64,000 nt of DNA from Diploscapter coronatus (GCA_964036155.1 OZ038423.1:13097249-13161248); one strand, 5' to 3'. Positions 1 to 14,966 are shown, counted from the stretch's first letter. Notes: generated by a model not told the origin, from the sequence alone. Numbers and translations are program-made.

Positions 1-3000
1 ATATCCTCTGCATGTCTGACTTTTCTAATGTATTACTAGTCTTAGTTTGCCTGTACTCTAACCAAAACAACGTTGTAGCTTTTATCCTTGACTTTTGTAA
101 TGATCAAAAGAACTTTTTCTATGTCAAATAAAACAGACTAGTTTTTAGCGTTGGTCCTAGCATATGGAGACATTCTTCCGACCAGGATTCTTGATCATTA
201 AGTCTCAATTTTTGAGGATTATAGGTTCAAAGTTAAATTCAGTTACTTTGAATGCGCCGAAACCTTGTAATTTTTGAGCTCCTGAAAATCCCATGATTGC
301 TTTAAACCCGTTTCGAATAAGCAAATCCGGAAACGTGTTAGATTATCGTTTTAGTAAATCCGAAAATCTCCTATAAAATCTGTTGCGTAAGTTAAATATC
401 ACTTAAAAACATATAGTCTAATAATTCAAATTTTGCCCAATTTTCACGCGACTAATTGAAAATGTCTAGACTTTCATCTTATGAACTTGTTTATGCGAAA
501 TTGTTTCGCACTTTTATGCCGTTTTGCATTTCTAATTCCCTATCCGTTCATTTCTTGCGAATTTTGTCTCAATTTTCTCGGATTTCATGGTTTTTAGCCT
601 TTGAACGAATGAGAGCGAGCTCTTCTTGATAATTAGAAAAATTGTTTGGTCCGAGAAAAAACGTGCTTCTGAAAAATTGCACCCGAGGTGGAGGCGCATG
701 TGACCTACTTTAATGAAGATTAGTTATTACTTTTTTGCTGCAGAGAGCTAGGGCTTACTCATTTTCTTCATTCTGATAGGTTTTTACAAGTTTTATAAAA
801 CGACGCCCAATTTACGTGAAATTATAGCAGTTTTGGGCTGCCAATGACCATTTTTAATTGAAACATATTGAATTTCAAAGTCAAGTAACATTATCAATAT
901 TCATAATTTTCTCTTATTAATTTACTTTGATTATGAGACCATATGCTATTCAATTCGTTGAAACGTAAGCAGCGCATTATCTTTCCACGAAAACTCATCA
1001 ACTCGATTTTCGTAATTAAAAAAAGTTTTCAAATTAGGATCTATTATCATTGTGCCTACACTAAGTCAGCTTCTAAAAATCTTCTAACATAATAATTCAT
1101 ACTGTAGAATCTCTCTCGATATACAAACTTCAACCTCGCATATTAGTTTATGCATAACTTTTGCACCTATATGTAAAGTCATTTATTAATGCTTTGCTTC
1201 TTTGTGTGGTCTTCGTTTTTAGTTGTTTACATGTTTCTGCTTCTACATTTGCTGCCCCATTTTACACGTCTTTGTCTTGAGAACTTCTCTAGCCTTTGTC
1301 CACTTTATTATAGTGTAGATAATTTGAGAAGAAAAACAAAATAATTAAGCTGATTAACTGCTAACTAGGCAATTTACTTTAATAATTATCGTTTGAATCC
1401 AACTCTAGATAAATCTTCCTTGCCGCTTAAAGTTTAAGAAAACTTTCGAAAAATTTTGGAGCACTACTTAAACATTAATTGAGGGCAGATAATCAACTTT
1501 AATTGGTAATTAAATCTAATTAAAACTTTAAGGAAGCCATCTCTTCTAATCTCATTCAAAGTCCAGAGCATTTTGGTCATTTTTAAAGCCTAGAAAGCAA
1601 ATTGAAATGCTTTTGAGGGAATAATTGAAAATTGCTCTGAAATTGTTGTTGATTCGAAACGTGATTTGAAGAATGATGTATTGTTCATCTCTTTTGAATT
1701 GAAATAGTCCTATATTTTTAGAGTCCCAAAGAAAAAATTCGAAAGCTATTATGTTTTGCGCCTTATGAAAAATTTCTCGCGTGAAACACTTCAGGTCCTT
1801 TCATTGTTCCACCGAATTTGGTGGCCGTATTTTGGACATCTTTCCTTCTTTCTTTCTTTTTTTCTATGTATTTCTCTTCATTCTCCATCCTCTCTCGTTA
1901 TCCTTGAAAGTCTCATGAAGTCCTTTGTGTGAAGAACTTTTCCAATTTTGGACTCGAAAACATGTTGAATTTTTCACTTTTTCGGACAAAACTAGAGAGA
2001 TCTTACTAATTTTATCTCTCTAAATTCCATAGTCACTCATCGAGAAATGCAAATACAGAATGGCAGTAGAAAGACTATATGAAATGGAGAGAACGCAGTA
2101 TGTTAGAGTAGAGAAATAGCACTCGATAGGTGAGAGAGATGGCGAATGAGTACGATCTGATGACGATGACATAGTTGAACTCTCGTAAGACCGACTTTTT
2201 TCTCGATATTTCGGCAAGAAAACAACTTGTGCTTTCTCTTTTATCTCCTCGATCTTATGATATTTCGAATTTCTCTAAATTTTATGAACTATTTCTCAAT
2301 TTTCATTATCGTTTTGTCTTTTCTTTGCAAATTTCTTCTAAACGATAACTTTCAGAGAGAGGGAAGAGATCATGCAACTTTAAGAAATGACAAGAAAACG
2401 TCCCCAAATGTACGTCGTTGACAAAAATACCTGTTTACTGTAAAATTCTTGCAGCCTCTGCATCTTTATCATCTTTTAGGGTTAAGCATAGACTCTGGCA
2501 TCACTAGAATCTACCTTCTTTTCGATGATTGTTTTCTGAAAATCACGCCGCCAATTTGTTATTGACTCCTTTTGCGTAAAAGCAGTAAATTTTCTTTGGA
2601 AAACCACAATTTTATGCTGGCATGCGGGCAAATGACAATTCCCAATCTTTCTTGATAAGGCACGTCCCTAACAAGTTGTTTGATAATAGGTTTCGACATT
2701 TTGCAGATGAAATTCCAATTTTTTCGTATTTGATATATGGAAAATAATGACTGTTGACCATGATATTCTCAAACTTCGAAAATCGACTCCTAAATTTTGA
2801 TGTTGATGTTTAAATTACCAAACGTCACCATAATTCCATCTCGACTTCCCAAAATGTGTATAGCGATTTGTCGAGATTCATTCGTAGTTGCATAATCAAA
2901 ATCTCTCATAATGATGCAATCAATTCATATACCATTATTCAAAGATCCGCTCTCTAAAACGAACCCTCCTCTCTGAAAAGTGATCTATGATAGGTAATCG

Positions 3001-6000
3001 AAAAATGTTCTGCAATATTCACCTTTTTCTCATTTTTACATATTATTTTTGGCTTTCTGACCTTCACTAGCCATATATTTTCCGTCTGTTTTGGCATTAA
3101 TCCGGTGTTACTATTTCGCTGAAAAATCATTGAGTCAGAACTCTAATTCTTTAAAATCATCACATATTGCATCAGTTCTATCAATAAATACTTGAAAATC
3201 AAGCTCTCTAAAAATCTTCTCCAGTGCGATTTTTGTATTTAGCAATGGCAACGGAGTATTTTCCGGATTTTGTTCTATATAATTAGAATGGGTTTTGGTC
3301 TTACATCTTGCGACACACTTTTCCGTCTCATTCATTCACCAAACAAAGAAGCATCGACACATTTATTATCATTGAGCTTTCATGCTCTTTCGACGACACC
3401 ATCACTTGCTTCCCAAATTAAAGAGCACTTTTTATTTTTAGACTTTATTTCGACCAGTCGTAATTTGTATCCTTCAATATTATTCCCATTGTCCGTTTTC
3501 TTATCAACCCAGAGCTTTAGACAGAGAGGCGCGCTTAGTTTTTTGAGCCATCGGCAAAATATTGTAAACAACATTTTTCGAATTCAAAAGATTAAAAATT
3601 AACGATCAAATTGGTAGAACTTTGATGATAAGGATTAGGTTAATTGGTGTTGTTGGTAACTATAAATATGTAAGTTAAGAGCATGATTCCAGGCCAATCA
3701 TTAGAAATTAGCTTTGTTTAAATTCTAAAATTTGTGGAGCTTATTTTGTATTTCATAAAATTTAGTTATTAGTTTGTGAGAAGCACACTCACTAGTTTCT
3801 TCTATTTGCAGTCATTTTTCATCTACCCTCCTTTACTAATTCACACATAAACATAAGACACGCGTGTCAAAGAAACATTGATTTTCAACTTTTCAACGAT
3901 CAAATTTGGAGTTTTCTGTAATTTTTCGAGAAATTTATCGTTCGCAAAGGCATCCTTTTATCAACCGAGTCTTTTGAAACGAAAAAGTCATAAAAATTTT
4001 TAAATGTCAACGTTGAAAACTTTAAAAATAAATGAGTATACGAGCAAATGCGTATGTGTGCATCAAATACTTTGGCTTTGTATAGCATCTTTCCGGAGGG
4101 TTTTTTTCTAACAAAACTGTATACTAGATACTAAAATTCTCGAAACATAATCCACTTCTCATTATAGTAACTTTACTAAGATTATTAATTCGAAAAATCA
4201 CACGACTTTGCAATTGTAGCGAATGTTTTTATCATTTGATTTATTAAAAATCTCGGCGTTTTTCTGCAATGCAGAGTTGCTAGGCAACTTACGCTCCTTC
4301 CTAAAAGAAACCGTGACGACTAACTGGCACAAGGAACTTGCGAATGCACTAATACGAATTAGTTTACGGCAATTAAAGGTTAATATTAGGCCGTTTACTA
4401 TATTATCATGTTTTCTTCCATATCTTGCATATTTTAGAAGATCAGAAAACATGGTTTCGAACTTGTAAATTAGGTTATCCCTTGTTTGAAGCATGGAAAA
4501 TGAAATTTTGACTGGAAAACAACAAAATCTATTTTTTGGGACTTTTGGATAAAACAAGGCTCGAAAATCATATTCTTGATACACAAAAGCCTTTTTCAAA
4601 ATTAGAAATGTTTCACAAAAATCGAAGTTGGTAGACCATTTTTAAATCTGCAATTAAACCGTCGCCGTTTTTACTATCATCGAATAAATATTCTTATTTT
4701 CTAAATCTCATAAGCTTGACAAAATTAACCCTTATGAGATTTTCTAGAAGTACAATTCCTCTCGACTTTTCCACTCTGCTTCATTAAATCCTCTTATCAT
4801 TCTCTGAGCCTTCTGAATTGTATAGTAGTCATATCTTTCACCCCACCCGTTTATGAATAAGCTTCATAGTGCTAAAAGAGGTGCTTTCACTTGCTCCTTT
4901 CTTGGAGTAAACAACTCGCAAAAGCCTGCCAATCAAAGATGAAGATTATTTCCTTCTTATGCTTAGCTCGAAAGCTAAACTTTTTCTTACTTCTGAAAAT
5001 GTTGTAAATTTCGAGGTAAAATACAACTAGTTCCTTGTTATTTCGTAGTTTCAACCAATTCTATTTATCAGTCCCAAAATTACGATTTATCAGTATGGTT
5101 TCGCATTATGTTTCCTCTCCGTTTCTATCTTATCCATAAAATGGTGATACTATAATAAGCTCGAAAAATCGTACTCTAATCAAATATCAAGAAGGAACTA
5201 AAAAAGTGCTCACTATCCGTATATAAAGCAGATGGAAAATTGCAATTGTGGCTAATTCGTAAACAACCATGATTTTTCCCTCAAAATAATGAAATTTGTA
5301 TAGTAGCCAGAAAGTACTCGTCTAAAATTAACCCAAATGCATATTCATGAGATTTCCTTGAAACCCTAGAACAATTTCTCAACTCGTTTAGAATCTTAGC
5401 CTCTTTGCAATTTTTAAGTTTCCATAATCACATTCTAGTTGCGGGAAAAACACATGCAGATAGACTGATTTGATTTCGTCCTTCTAGAAAAATACAAGTT
5501 GTGTAATTTCATTCTTCTGCTATTTGGCTTTCAATCCGCCCTTTAGCGCTTGGTTTCATATTTTCAATTGGAAATTATGATTAACCTTTGCAACGTCCTG
5601 ATTTATCAGAACGGAAGTATTCTGATATTTTTAACATTTTAGCACTGCCCTGTCACAAGCGATCATTCATGATTTGTGATTTTTACTGATCGGTCAAATT
5701 TCGTCCCAATGATAACCGTATTTATTCTGATCAGCATCATCAAACCTTCAGTACTGAAACTTCAATTTATGAAATCTAGTCGCTTTAGCTAGTTCTTTCA
5801 CGTTTTCCTGATATTTACCCTCGAATTTTGCCATGAGTTTCTGCAAACTTCAAGCTTAGTTTTGTCGGTTTTAGACCCTTGTGAAACGACTTATAGGCAT
5901 AGTCAAACTCGAACTTATTTACATTTTTTGCGATAAAAGTACTGTAAGACGAAAATATTACTGAACTTTTGGAGGGTTTCAAAGAAAAAGTACAAAAACC

Positions 6001-9000
6001 CCTAAGAGAACTCCTACACTCATGGCCTATTTAGCATAGGTGCTAAGGCTTAGATTATGCAGGATAAAAGAACGCGGAAGAGGGGCTTTTAGGGTATTTT
6101 GAGAACATTTTTAGTTTTCTTGGTTTCTTAAAATCAAGGTTAAAAACTCGACATTTTTCTGTAATTTTACCTTTTTACCTAGAAATGAAGAAGTTTCCGG
6201 TAATTCAACCTGAAAAGGATCTCGACATTAGGCAATTTAGTCTGCACACTTGTTATAAATGATTTATTATACTTTATTTTTACTCTTTTGAAGATGCTGA
6301 ATATACACCAATTTCCTAGTTGATTGCATATTCTTTTGAAGCATATTTCACCGTGTTTTCGCTCATGTATGTACTTGAAATTTCAATGCTCCTTCCGTGA
6401 GCGAAAGTGCAGCGGGCAAAAACGTCTGTAGTATGCTCCGAAATTTCTTGAGCCCAATAGCCTAGCAATATTTTCAATATTTGCATACTCCGAAACTAAA
6501 ATTCAACAATAGTACGCTCTTTCTCAAATTATATGCTTCGAATTAAATCGAGTCTAGGTTAGCTTAAAATATCTTCATTGCTCGACCTGATTTTCTTCTA
6601 TAATATATACCAATTATTTTTTGCCAAAACTCATGCTACTGGCATACTACCACTCTGCCAACTATACGAAAATGTGATGTTCGGTTTTCAGCATTCATTC
6701 ATTTTCATGCGAGATAGGCTATTGGTGTCGAAATTTTCGTAATGTGCCAAGTATCAGGAAGCGGAGTTTTCTGGCTTTTTGACGCGTCGTTCCCATCTCA
6801 GACTGCCGCATTTTTGTGAGTGAGGGAGGATCGGGGGTTGGACATTCCTGATAAATACACCCAGACACATTATCGCGATCCCTAGTCACATGTTGAAGCC
6901 TAGGTCGAAAAATGCAGGCTCGGATATTACTTGTTGAAAACGAACAGTTGTTTTTTAGTCAATTCGGAGATCATGAGCTATCATCGTTTTATCAGAAAAT
7001 ATTCTGCGCTGTATAATATTCATCTTTGATTTCTATACCTCAGCATATGTATGATTAGAGCTACAACTTACTTGAAGTTCCTTTGAAGTGCTCAGAAATT
7101 TCATCTTATCTCCCATTTCGACTATAGTCGGTTGTTTTATATTCATGGAGTGGTCTTTTCTGTTCTTCTCAGTTGTTTTTCTCGCCGTCTGCATTCTCTT
7201 CGAATCAGACGCTATTGCTATGTCATGCCTGAGGACGCTTTAATCGAGGCAAGTGTACTCTCGCCGGAGAACGTCTCGTGTGTTTTATTAGTTTTCGTTT
7301 TGGGTTGGCGAAATAGCGTTAGAAAAAGTAGCTAAGAAAAACCCCTCCCCCATCATGATTTATATTGAGAGCACATTGGCGCCCGACTATAGTGGAAGCT
7401 ATCAAAGCTTAGCCCCAGGTACAAAGTTTGTTTGACGATATGTCAGTTTGTTTTACCAGGCCTATGTTTCAACATGTGATGAGGTAGGCAGAGAAGAGAT
7501 TCGATAGAGGAAGTCGAGATTTGTGGAGTTGTTTACGTTTCCGGAGGGCTTTTCTAGCGGCTGATCAAAGTGTGATAGTATCAGTTTGATAGAGAGGCAG
7601 AGAAACTGAAACATATCACCAATTGTCCTTGACTGATCACTATAAAACAGATGTTTGTCGCGAAGTGCGCATTTTGAGTTTCATCACTAGTTTTCTTTGA
7701 TGAGGGCATGCTCAAATGCTAACTCACTGCCTTAGCTATATTTAAATTTTGTAGTTCATTCTAAATGATATATCAGCGCCAATATCCTCCAGCAGCTAAT
7801 ATATCGCCCTGAAGCGCGTTTTGTTTTCTTTGGAGAATTAGAGGACATTCAAACTGAAGAGATGGAAAGAAAGATTGAACACCCCTTTCATCACGAACAC
7901 TTGCGCGCGGTCTTTGATTGTTCGCGAAATAGCAGTCTTTAAAGAAAGGGCAGAGAATGATAGTATTGGGGAGAAGGATCTGTCTATTTCTCCAATTTAT
8001 ACATGTGGTCGAGCGGATAAAAGCATGATCTATATCATAATAATTTTAGCTTGAAGTTCGATTCCAGCTTGATACGCTATTTTTGCTATTATTGTGAAAT
8101 AATTTTTGAAACTCTATTTGAGCTCGTTTTTCATTGTCTGGCGCCGCACAGACTGTCTCTTTTTGCTCGTTCTTATGAGCTTAGGATTAGGCCACGCCTC
8201 CTATGATATTTTTCTGCAATTCTGCCGCACGCTTATTTTGCTCCCATTTCTCGTGAGTCTATCTATTGGAGCTTCTCTGCGCTGTGTCTCATGTTTGTTT
8301 GAACTGTGTGAGTATAGGGAGGCCTCACTAAAATTTTGAGGGAGAGAAAGAATGGAAAAGAAGCTTCAATCATTCCGTTATGATCTCTGCGCAGGAGATT
8401 TTATTTTTTCGCTTATTAGTCATTTTTAATCTATTGATTTTTTTGCTACTTATTCCCGAAAGTTTCAATTTTCTGGAATGTCTCTTCCATTTTCCCTCGG
8501 GATATGTGAAGGTCAGTGATGCGGGAGAATTTCTGCAGAAAAGTTGCAGGTCAAAGGTTTAGGAGGAAGGAAAAACGACTTTGACTTTTCATAGGCATTG
8601 ATCTCGAATTTGATAATTTTAAACTTTTCGAGAAATTTGAAAAGCGAATTTATTTCACGGAAAGTTGCAATTTTCATACCGAATACTTTTTTGATTCGCC
8701 ATTTTTTGCTATTTTAAAACGTTCTTATTTCAGTCTTTACGTAACTTACTGCTGTAGTTCTTTTTCTTGACTTTCGAAATCTTTGAAGCCATCTTTTCTC
8801 TCTAGACTATGATGTTATTCCATCTCAAAATTTCTCGAATTTTAATAACTCATAAATTTAGTAGCTCTTGATCTAGTTGCGTAGTGCTAAATTGATTGTG
8901 ATCACTAGTTTATTGCTCAAATTTTATTATTCAGTCCCCATTTATAGAGAAGTAGTTTGGGTGCACTCAAATAGTGATAGGCTGATGCTGATTCGGCTTG

Positions 9001-10943
9001 ATTATTTGATGGCCCATTTCATAAACGCCCTATTTTAGTATCGACCCACTCAAATGTTTCTCAGAAATCATCATTTTTGAGCTCAATTTTCGCATTATCC
9101 TTAATTATTTTAATTATGACAGAATTGTCCAATTTATTGCGTAAGCGCTAACTATAAACAAGTCAATCTTGCCCCCTTCCTAATCTAGGTTTCACTGAAT
9201 TGAGGGATTATTTCTCGAAAAAATCTTTCTGATAAGAAATAAATTTTCCTGACCTAAATTTCGTCTCTTTAGATTTCGATAAGAGGGGCAAGGTTTTGTT
9301 TTTAATTTATTAAAATTAACGAATTTTCATAGTTTCACGTTCCTCTCAAATCGTAGATCATGAACGTCACTGAACTCTAGCGATTATTTGGAGTAGGAAA
9401 AACTGAGAGAAAAATGCGCCCTTGAGTTGGAGTATTTCAAATTTTCAATGCCATCACATTTTTCAAAAAGGAACCAATTTCAAGAAATCACGATCTTTTG
9501 GGTATCTCCAATTACTACCGTCGATTTGGTCAGATCCTGGTCTCTTGGCGGAAAGACCATATTAGTTTTCAATTTTCTCCCAGAACCGATAATAGCAAAA
9601 CGACTCAATTAGAGGCGTTAGAGGCGCGAAAAATTCGTATATAAAACGGGAAAAATCTCGAATTTCTTGATTGTTACTGTAGAAATCTTTTGAATTTTTG
9701 GTGGATCTCAACAAATCAAAGCGATAGGATATCATTGATAAATGACGTCATTGGTCTTTGGCTATATATAATGAAATAGTGCCCTTAATTGAATCAAGAT
9801 CAAGACACTTTGTCTGTGAGTCATTCCTATCAAAATATGGTCAGGCAGGTTGAAGCACGTCATTGCTATTTTTACTGCTTTCCGGTACCCATCATTGCCA
9901 TTTTTGCATATCGAATCTATGAAATAGCAAATACTATTTAATGTTACCGTAGAACGGCGATTTTTCAACTGACCCTATAATCTAGTCCTTGCTTGGTTCC
10001 CAAAATTTGTGACGTACCTCAAACAGTTTGCCTAATTTATGCATGGTTTCCTCAAACAACTGAAAATTCAACAAAACGCGTCCAAGAATGGACGAGATTT
10101 TTTGAAAACCGGGCATTTTAAATTCAATCGCTCTGCGTCACTAGCCCCTTTAATGTCTAACAATGGGAGGACTTCCCTAGTGATTCATCTCGTCATCATT
10201 ATTCGAATGATCACTCGATCATTTTTCACTTTCTCTTTCTTTGCACCCTCTCCATTTGAATAACCATGACCATGTTTTCTCCATTCATACTTGTGACGAC
10301 ACTTTACACTCGAAATATATCTTCTTATAAAGCACTGAAGTTATTTTGCCTTCGGCAAAAAGTCTAGCTTTTCCTGATTTTACATGTACTCTGGACGCTT
10401 TTTTCCACTCCCTCTTTGGAAATTTCGACCTTCGTATTCTGACTGAAAATGTCCCTCTGGATCACACAAACAAGCCAAACCTCTGATAAAATTGCAGGCG
10501 CTTGCTTATTTATTATCAGCCTTTTCTGATTCTCTGAATCTATTCTAGATTTCTGACTATTTTACCCCTATCATGATATTATCATGTTACCTTGCGAGAA
10601 TTCATTTTAGTTGAAAGGTTTATTGCTCGTGCGGGTCCGAAAAATCACAGCGCTGATTAAGACCATTTTAAAGACATAACTTATTATCAGACCATTTCTC
10701 CTCTCAAACTCTTTATTTACCTTCATTTCTTAATTCATTGACATCATTTATTCGTAAATCACTTCTTTTTATCTACATATCGATTTTTCTCCGTAATTTA
10801 TCATCCCTCAATCTTGTTCATTTCACTTGCTTCTTAATCGTGTTTTGAAATTATTGCATCGTAATTCACGATTTTCTTCATGCGGTCAATTTCAGCCATA
10901 CCTCTATTTATTTTTCCGCAACTCGAATTCTTGTCGGTACGGA
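1..10943. other. gene-poor AT-rich region
   Basis: No exon chain with protein-family resemblance was found on either strand. Open frames here are short (under 80 codons), low in complexity and lack matching splice partners. The stretch could be intergenic, or could hold distal promoter sequence or non-coding 5' exons of the TSC22 gene that follows. A weak tRNA-like sequence near 8.0 kb is listed separately. Confidence 0.5.
7999..8075 (+). pseudogene. tRNA-like sequence, probably a tRNA relic
   Basis: TGGTCGAGCGG (8006-8016) matches the internal A-box consensus and GTTCGATTC (8056-8064) matches the B-box, at a spacing compatible with a tRNA that has a long variable arm (Ser/Leu type). A short T run follows at about 8080. 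The T-arm and acceptor stems do not pair properly, so this is more likely a degenerate tRNA or a tRNA-derived repeat than a working gene. Confidence 0.25.
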
Positions 10944-13906
10944 ATGTCCGCGGTACTGCAGCAACAGCCGACGTCTTCATGGGGTTTCGCCACGTTCAAT
11001 CGGATGAGTTCCGTCGAGGAGTTGGATTCCTCGCTGACGCTTTTGTCTCGACATGCTGTACTCGCTTCGACCCGAGCGATGGTCACCCCACCAGGCTCCC
11101 CATCATCTTCTAGTTCCGTTTCCCGAAGTCCCCTAGCGTCAACCTCGAGCGTGAATTCCGGAGCCACAACTTCCGGCAGCGTCGATTCTACGGGTAGACA
11201 GACGTTCGACGACATCCTCGAATCACCCGATGTAAAAATCTCCCCGAATATCACGCCCATTCACCCCCTAGCTATTGGAGCTATTCAACGACGGTAAGAG
11301 ACACTATTCAAAAAATTTTTTGGGCCCAAGTTTTTTATCACAATATTTTGCTCTATAAATAATTTGCCCTAAAAAATTGGCAGAAAAGATGAATCTATGA
11401 TAATTTGAAACTGTGATCATTGGAAGTTTGAACTTGAACTTCCGATCACTAAAATGAAATTTGACGATGTCTACCAATTGGCTATTTGAGCACCAATTTT
11501 ATCTGTAGATTGAGCATACGTGTTCTTTGGGGCTATAGAATTGTGGTAAAACGCGAAGGAAATTAGATCTGTCCAAGGAAAATAAGGAAAAGTCTTTTTT
11601 CAAAACTGGAATAATATTTGCTCTTTTGAAATAGCGTTGAGACGATTCCGAGATCAAATTACACACCAAAAAAGTCGAATTTTGACAATTTCTTTGAATG
11701 AAATTTCCGTTAGAAATTCTGACGTAATTTATTTGGTGCAAAATCCAGACTTCAGAAAGATCTGGCTTTTCCAGGAAAATATTTAATAACTGGAAAGGTC
11801 AATCGCGTTCATACAATAGGAGTGCGAATTTAGGATAATTTTAGAAATCGGAGCTTATTTGTTTAGCTGCAAACTGAATATGCTTTGTCTGAACATGAAT
11901 TTGGCGATCTTTACGATTCGGTTTTGCACGGAAAACATAAATTTTCACCTTCCATCAAAAATATATTATCACAAAATGTGACAGGATAAAATGATAAAGC
12001 AATAAAATAGCCTTTAAAAATTGCGCACGAAATTGAAGTTTTACGTGGGAAATAGGAAATTTTTTCGAGGATTTGGCCTTATCATGGAAAATTTTATCAC
12101 CCGCTTCTAAGAGTGTTTGTGTGCCATTTTTCTGGGTCCTTTAAAATTAAAACCTTTTCAAAAGTGATAAGATACATTTTGAGGAAAACGCACTTCAACT
12201 GTTTTTATTCTTTGGACCGTACTTGAAAATAACAATTTGGAGATCAAAATATTTGCGCTTTAAAAGTACTGTACCGAAAATCGAAACTTCACATGGGCAT
12301 CTTTTAAACTCCGCCTATTTTCATTTACTACGTGGAAATGAGTGTGTGCATTCAGACATGCACATTACCTTACGGACTTGGTTAAAGAAAGAATAGAGAA
12401 AAAGAACGCGTGAAGCAATGAGTAGGTTTGACATGCACGCTTCCTTATTTTTGTGCGTACAGAAAATGCGTCATTTCTTATTTTCATCAAGTAATCGGAA
12501 GCTCACAATATCTAGTGCAAACTCTACATAAAAAAACGATTAGAACATAGTACCAATGGTCTGATAGTCTGAGGAGATATTGTTTACAGGAAAAGTCTCC
12601 TTTTTTCTGATAGAATCAGGGAAATTTCTTCCCAGGTACTCGAAAAACCCATCTACTTCGTCGTCAAAAATATAAGATATACGCGGAGTCCTTGGGATGT
12701 CGAAAATTGCGAGAAGATCTTAGATTTTGGAGTTGGCAAACAATAAAATTCTCGATAATAGCACGAACGCAGACTTTAAAAATATAAAATAACATATGAG
12801 GTCTCAAATCCAACGTTTAAAATTAAAAATAATAAAATAAAAACATTTTTAAAATTTTCAGCAATGTTACCACGGCCGCCTCATCGATTCCCGCTTCGGC
12901 TAACGTCGCTGCAATCGACAACAAAATAGAGCAAGCCATGGTAAAAAATCGATGAAATCAAAATTAGCATAAAACTTTCAGGACCTCGTCAAAACGCACC
13001 TGACGTTCGCCGTTCGTGAGGAGGTCGAGATTCTTCGCCAGACCATAGCTGAATTGGAGTTGAAGGTAGGTTTCAGGAAAATTCGAAAAAAAACATAAAA
13101 ATTAGATTAGTTAGTCTAAATCTATTTCCATTGACAATAATCCAAAGATATCAAAATTCACTTTAGGTTAAAAATATGCTTTGAAGGTTTTCACAATAAT
13201 GATGACGTAAAGATCATCGCCATCCTTTTTCATGGGCGTCAACCTATAACCTATAAATAATCAAAATAAAGGTTAACTACCATTTCAAAATAAGCTTCAA
13301 ACTTCTTCGTAGCAAAAATGATATAAAACTAATTATTCCGTTGCCATATTCATGTGCGTAAAAATTCAGGTAATGACCCTCGAGGACGAGAACCAGTTGT
13401 TGCGACAGTACGCGCCGCAGGACGTCGTCTCGAATCTGTCCCAGCTCGTCGCCCAGCACCGCTCCGCCAATCCGCCGCCAGCCACCGTCATCAGCACCCC
13501 AGCCCCGACTTTGCCACCCCTTCCCAAGGTAGACATTTTTGAATTTAAAAAAAAAAATCCGCCTCAGATACGCTTCGGTTTCCCTTTTGAATATCCTAAA
13601 GTCCTCTCTACATACACATCAAGTCTTTACGCTATTCATGATCCAAAAACAAAAGAGGCAAACTTGGATATCGAACCAAGTCATTATCGTTGTTTATTAC
13701 TCGCTTACTTTTTTCTGTAACCAATAAGAGTCAAAATCACGTATCAAGTTGACATTTATCTGAAACTTATTCAAAAATTAAAAGAGAAATTGCAGGTCCC
13801 TGCTGAGTTGAGCACCGTCTCTTTGTTCGAATCGACCCTACACAGTGTCGTTGCCGACGTCCGTCACGAGATTTCTGGCGGCGCGAGTGGAATCGTCCGG
13901 AAGTAA
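10944..13906 (+). CDS. TSC22D: TSC22-domain leucine-zipper regulator
   Basis: Five coding exons: 10944-11293, 12862-12940, 12982-13065, 13370-13528 and 13796-13906; phases join to about 260 aa. The first exon encodes a Ser/Thr/Pro-rich low-complexity N terminus. Exons 2-4 encode the TSC box: AIDNKIEQAMDLVKTHLTFA, then VREEVEILRQTIAELE and a leucine zipper ending LEDENQLLRQYA, followed by a Pro-rich tail. TSC22/bunched proteins dimerise through this zipper and act as transcriptional or signalling regulators in nucleus and cytoplasm. I chose ATG 10944 because it follows an ATTTCAG acceptor at about 10894 (5' UTR intron or SL site); an in-frame ATG at 10827 is an alternative. Family membership is clear from the TSC box; other N-terminal isoforms are possible. 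Confidence 0.9.
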
Positions 13907-14589
13907 AAAAGTGAACCAAGGATTTTCCCAGGCCATCGAATTTCTCCCGCCAACAACTTCGGCTCCGGAATTTCTTAGTTCACTGTAAACTTCACTCATT
14001 TGTATGCCTCATCCTATGATCACCAAGATTTATCTCGAAGTTAATGAGGTTTACAATGATCCTAATTTTCATTTTGACCGGTCTTTTTCGCTATGTCAAT
14101 TCGCATTTCTCTTATAATTTTCCTCGATTTAATCTTTCTTCGCTCTCTAGCTTTATGAAAATGTCACCAGTTTTGCTTAGCTAACTGAATATTTTGATTT
14201 CTATAAATTTGCTACTTATTTTAGTTTTCTGATAGAAACTAGCAAATTTATCGAAATTCGAAAATTTTAAAGCTTCTAGTTCTTTATCCCTGGGCTATCT
14301 TTGTCTTTGTTTCTGATTTCGGATAACCCGTTAAACAACACATTGTGGTTAGTTCTCATTAATCGTACGGATATGTATAGAATAATCTTAGACAAAAATT
14401 TCACAAGCAAACAAACAAACTTTACTGTCTATTGATTTTACAAAGTTTTCTGACCTCATTTTAGGAAACTTGGAAAAATCATAAAATCCCACAGCCATGA
14501 CCCACCTCTGTTTTCTCATTTGAACTTTATCCTTCAAATGGAGGTTTTGAAGTTTCTTCCGAAATTTAATAACTTACCTTCCAAACTTC

Positions 14590-14595
14590 AATAAA
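14590..14595 (+). terminator. candidate poly(A) signal of the TSC22 gene
   Basis: AATAAA lies about 680 bp after the TSC22 stop codon. The interval 13907-14966 shows no other convincing exon, so this is a plausible 3' end; another AATAAA occurs near 14.91 kb. Confidence 0.35.
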
Positions 14596-14966
14596 CTCCA
14601 CTTGAAACTGAAGTTCTTGAATCTTGAATCATAGTGTAAAAATTCTTAGCTATAAAATTCGCTTTGTCTCTTTGGTTATACACAAATTCTTGAAAAGAAT
14701 TGTATTAAAGATTTTTATCGAAAATCCGGAGCGAAAAACCTGATCCGGTAAAACTTACTCAAGTTTCTGTTGCAGTAAAACATAGTGCAATCGTTTTTAC
14801 TTGAAAACTCTAAAAATGATAAGTTTTTCTATTGAAAAATGGCTCTTTCTTTGTTTTCGTTTCCTTTATTTTTGGATTTATGGTAATTTAATTTGTCTAT
14901 GAAAAACGAAGTTCAATAAATTTGAATTAAAACAGCTTGTATTTTAACGTTACAAAAACAACAAAA

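Noticed and set aside
2020..2217. 65-codon minus-strand frame, Ser-rich
   Set aside because: Low complexity, no splice partners, no family resemblance.
4198..4599. 133-codon minus-strand frame
   Set aside because: The longest frame in the 5' region, but an overlapping plus-strand frame of similar quality exists, there is no recognisable domain and no paired splice sites were found.
8106..8562. Two hydrophobic plus-strand frames that could suggest a membrane protein
   Set aside because: T-rich DNA yields hydrophobic translations by chance; no conserved exon structure or start context.
13352..13720. 122-codon frame overlapping TSC22 exon 4
   Set aside because: It is the true exon read through its upstream and downstream introns; splice sites at 13369 and 13529 define the real exon.
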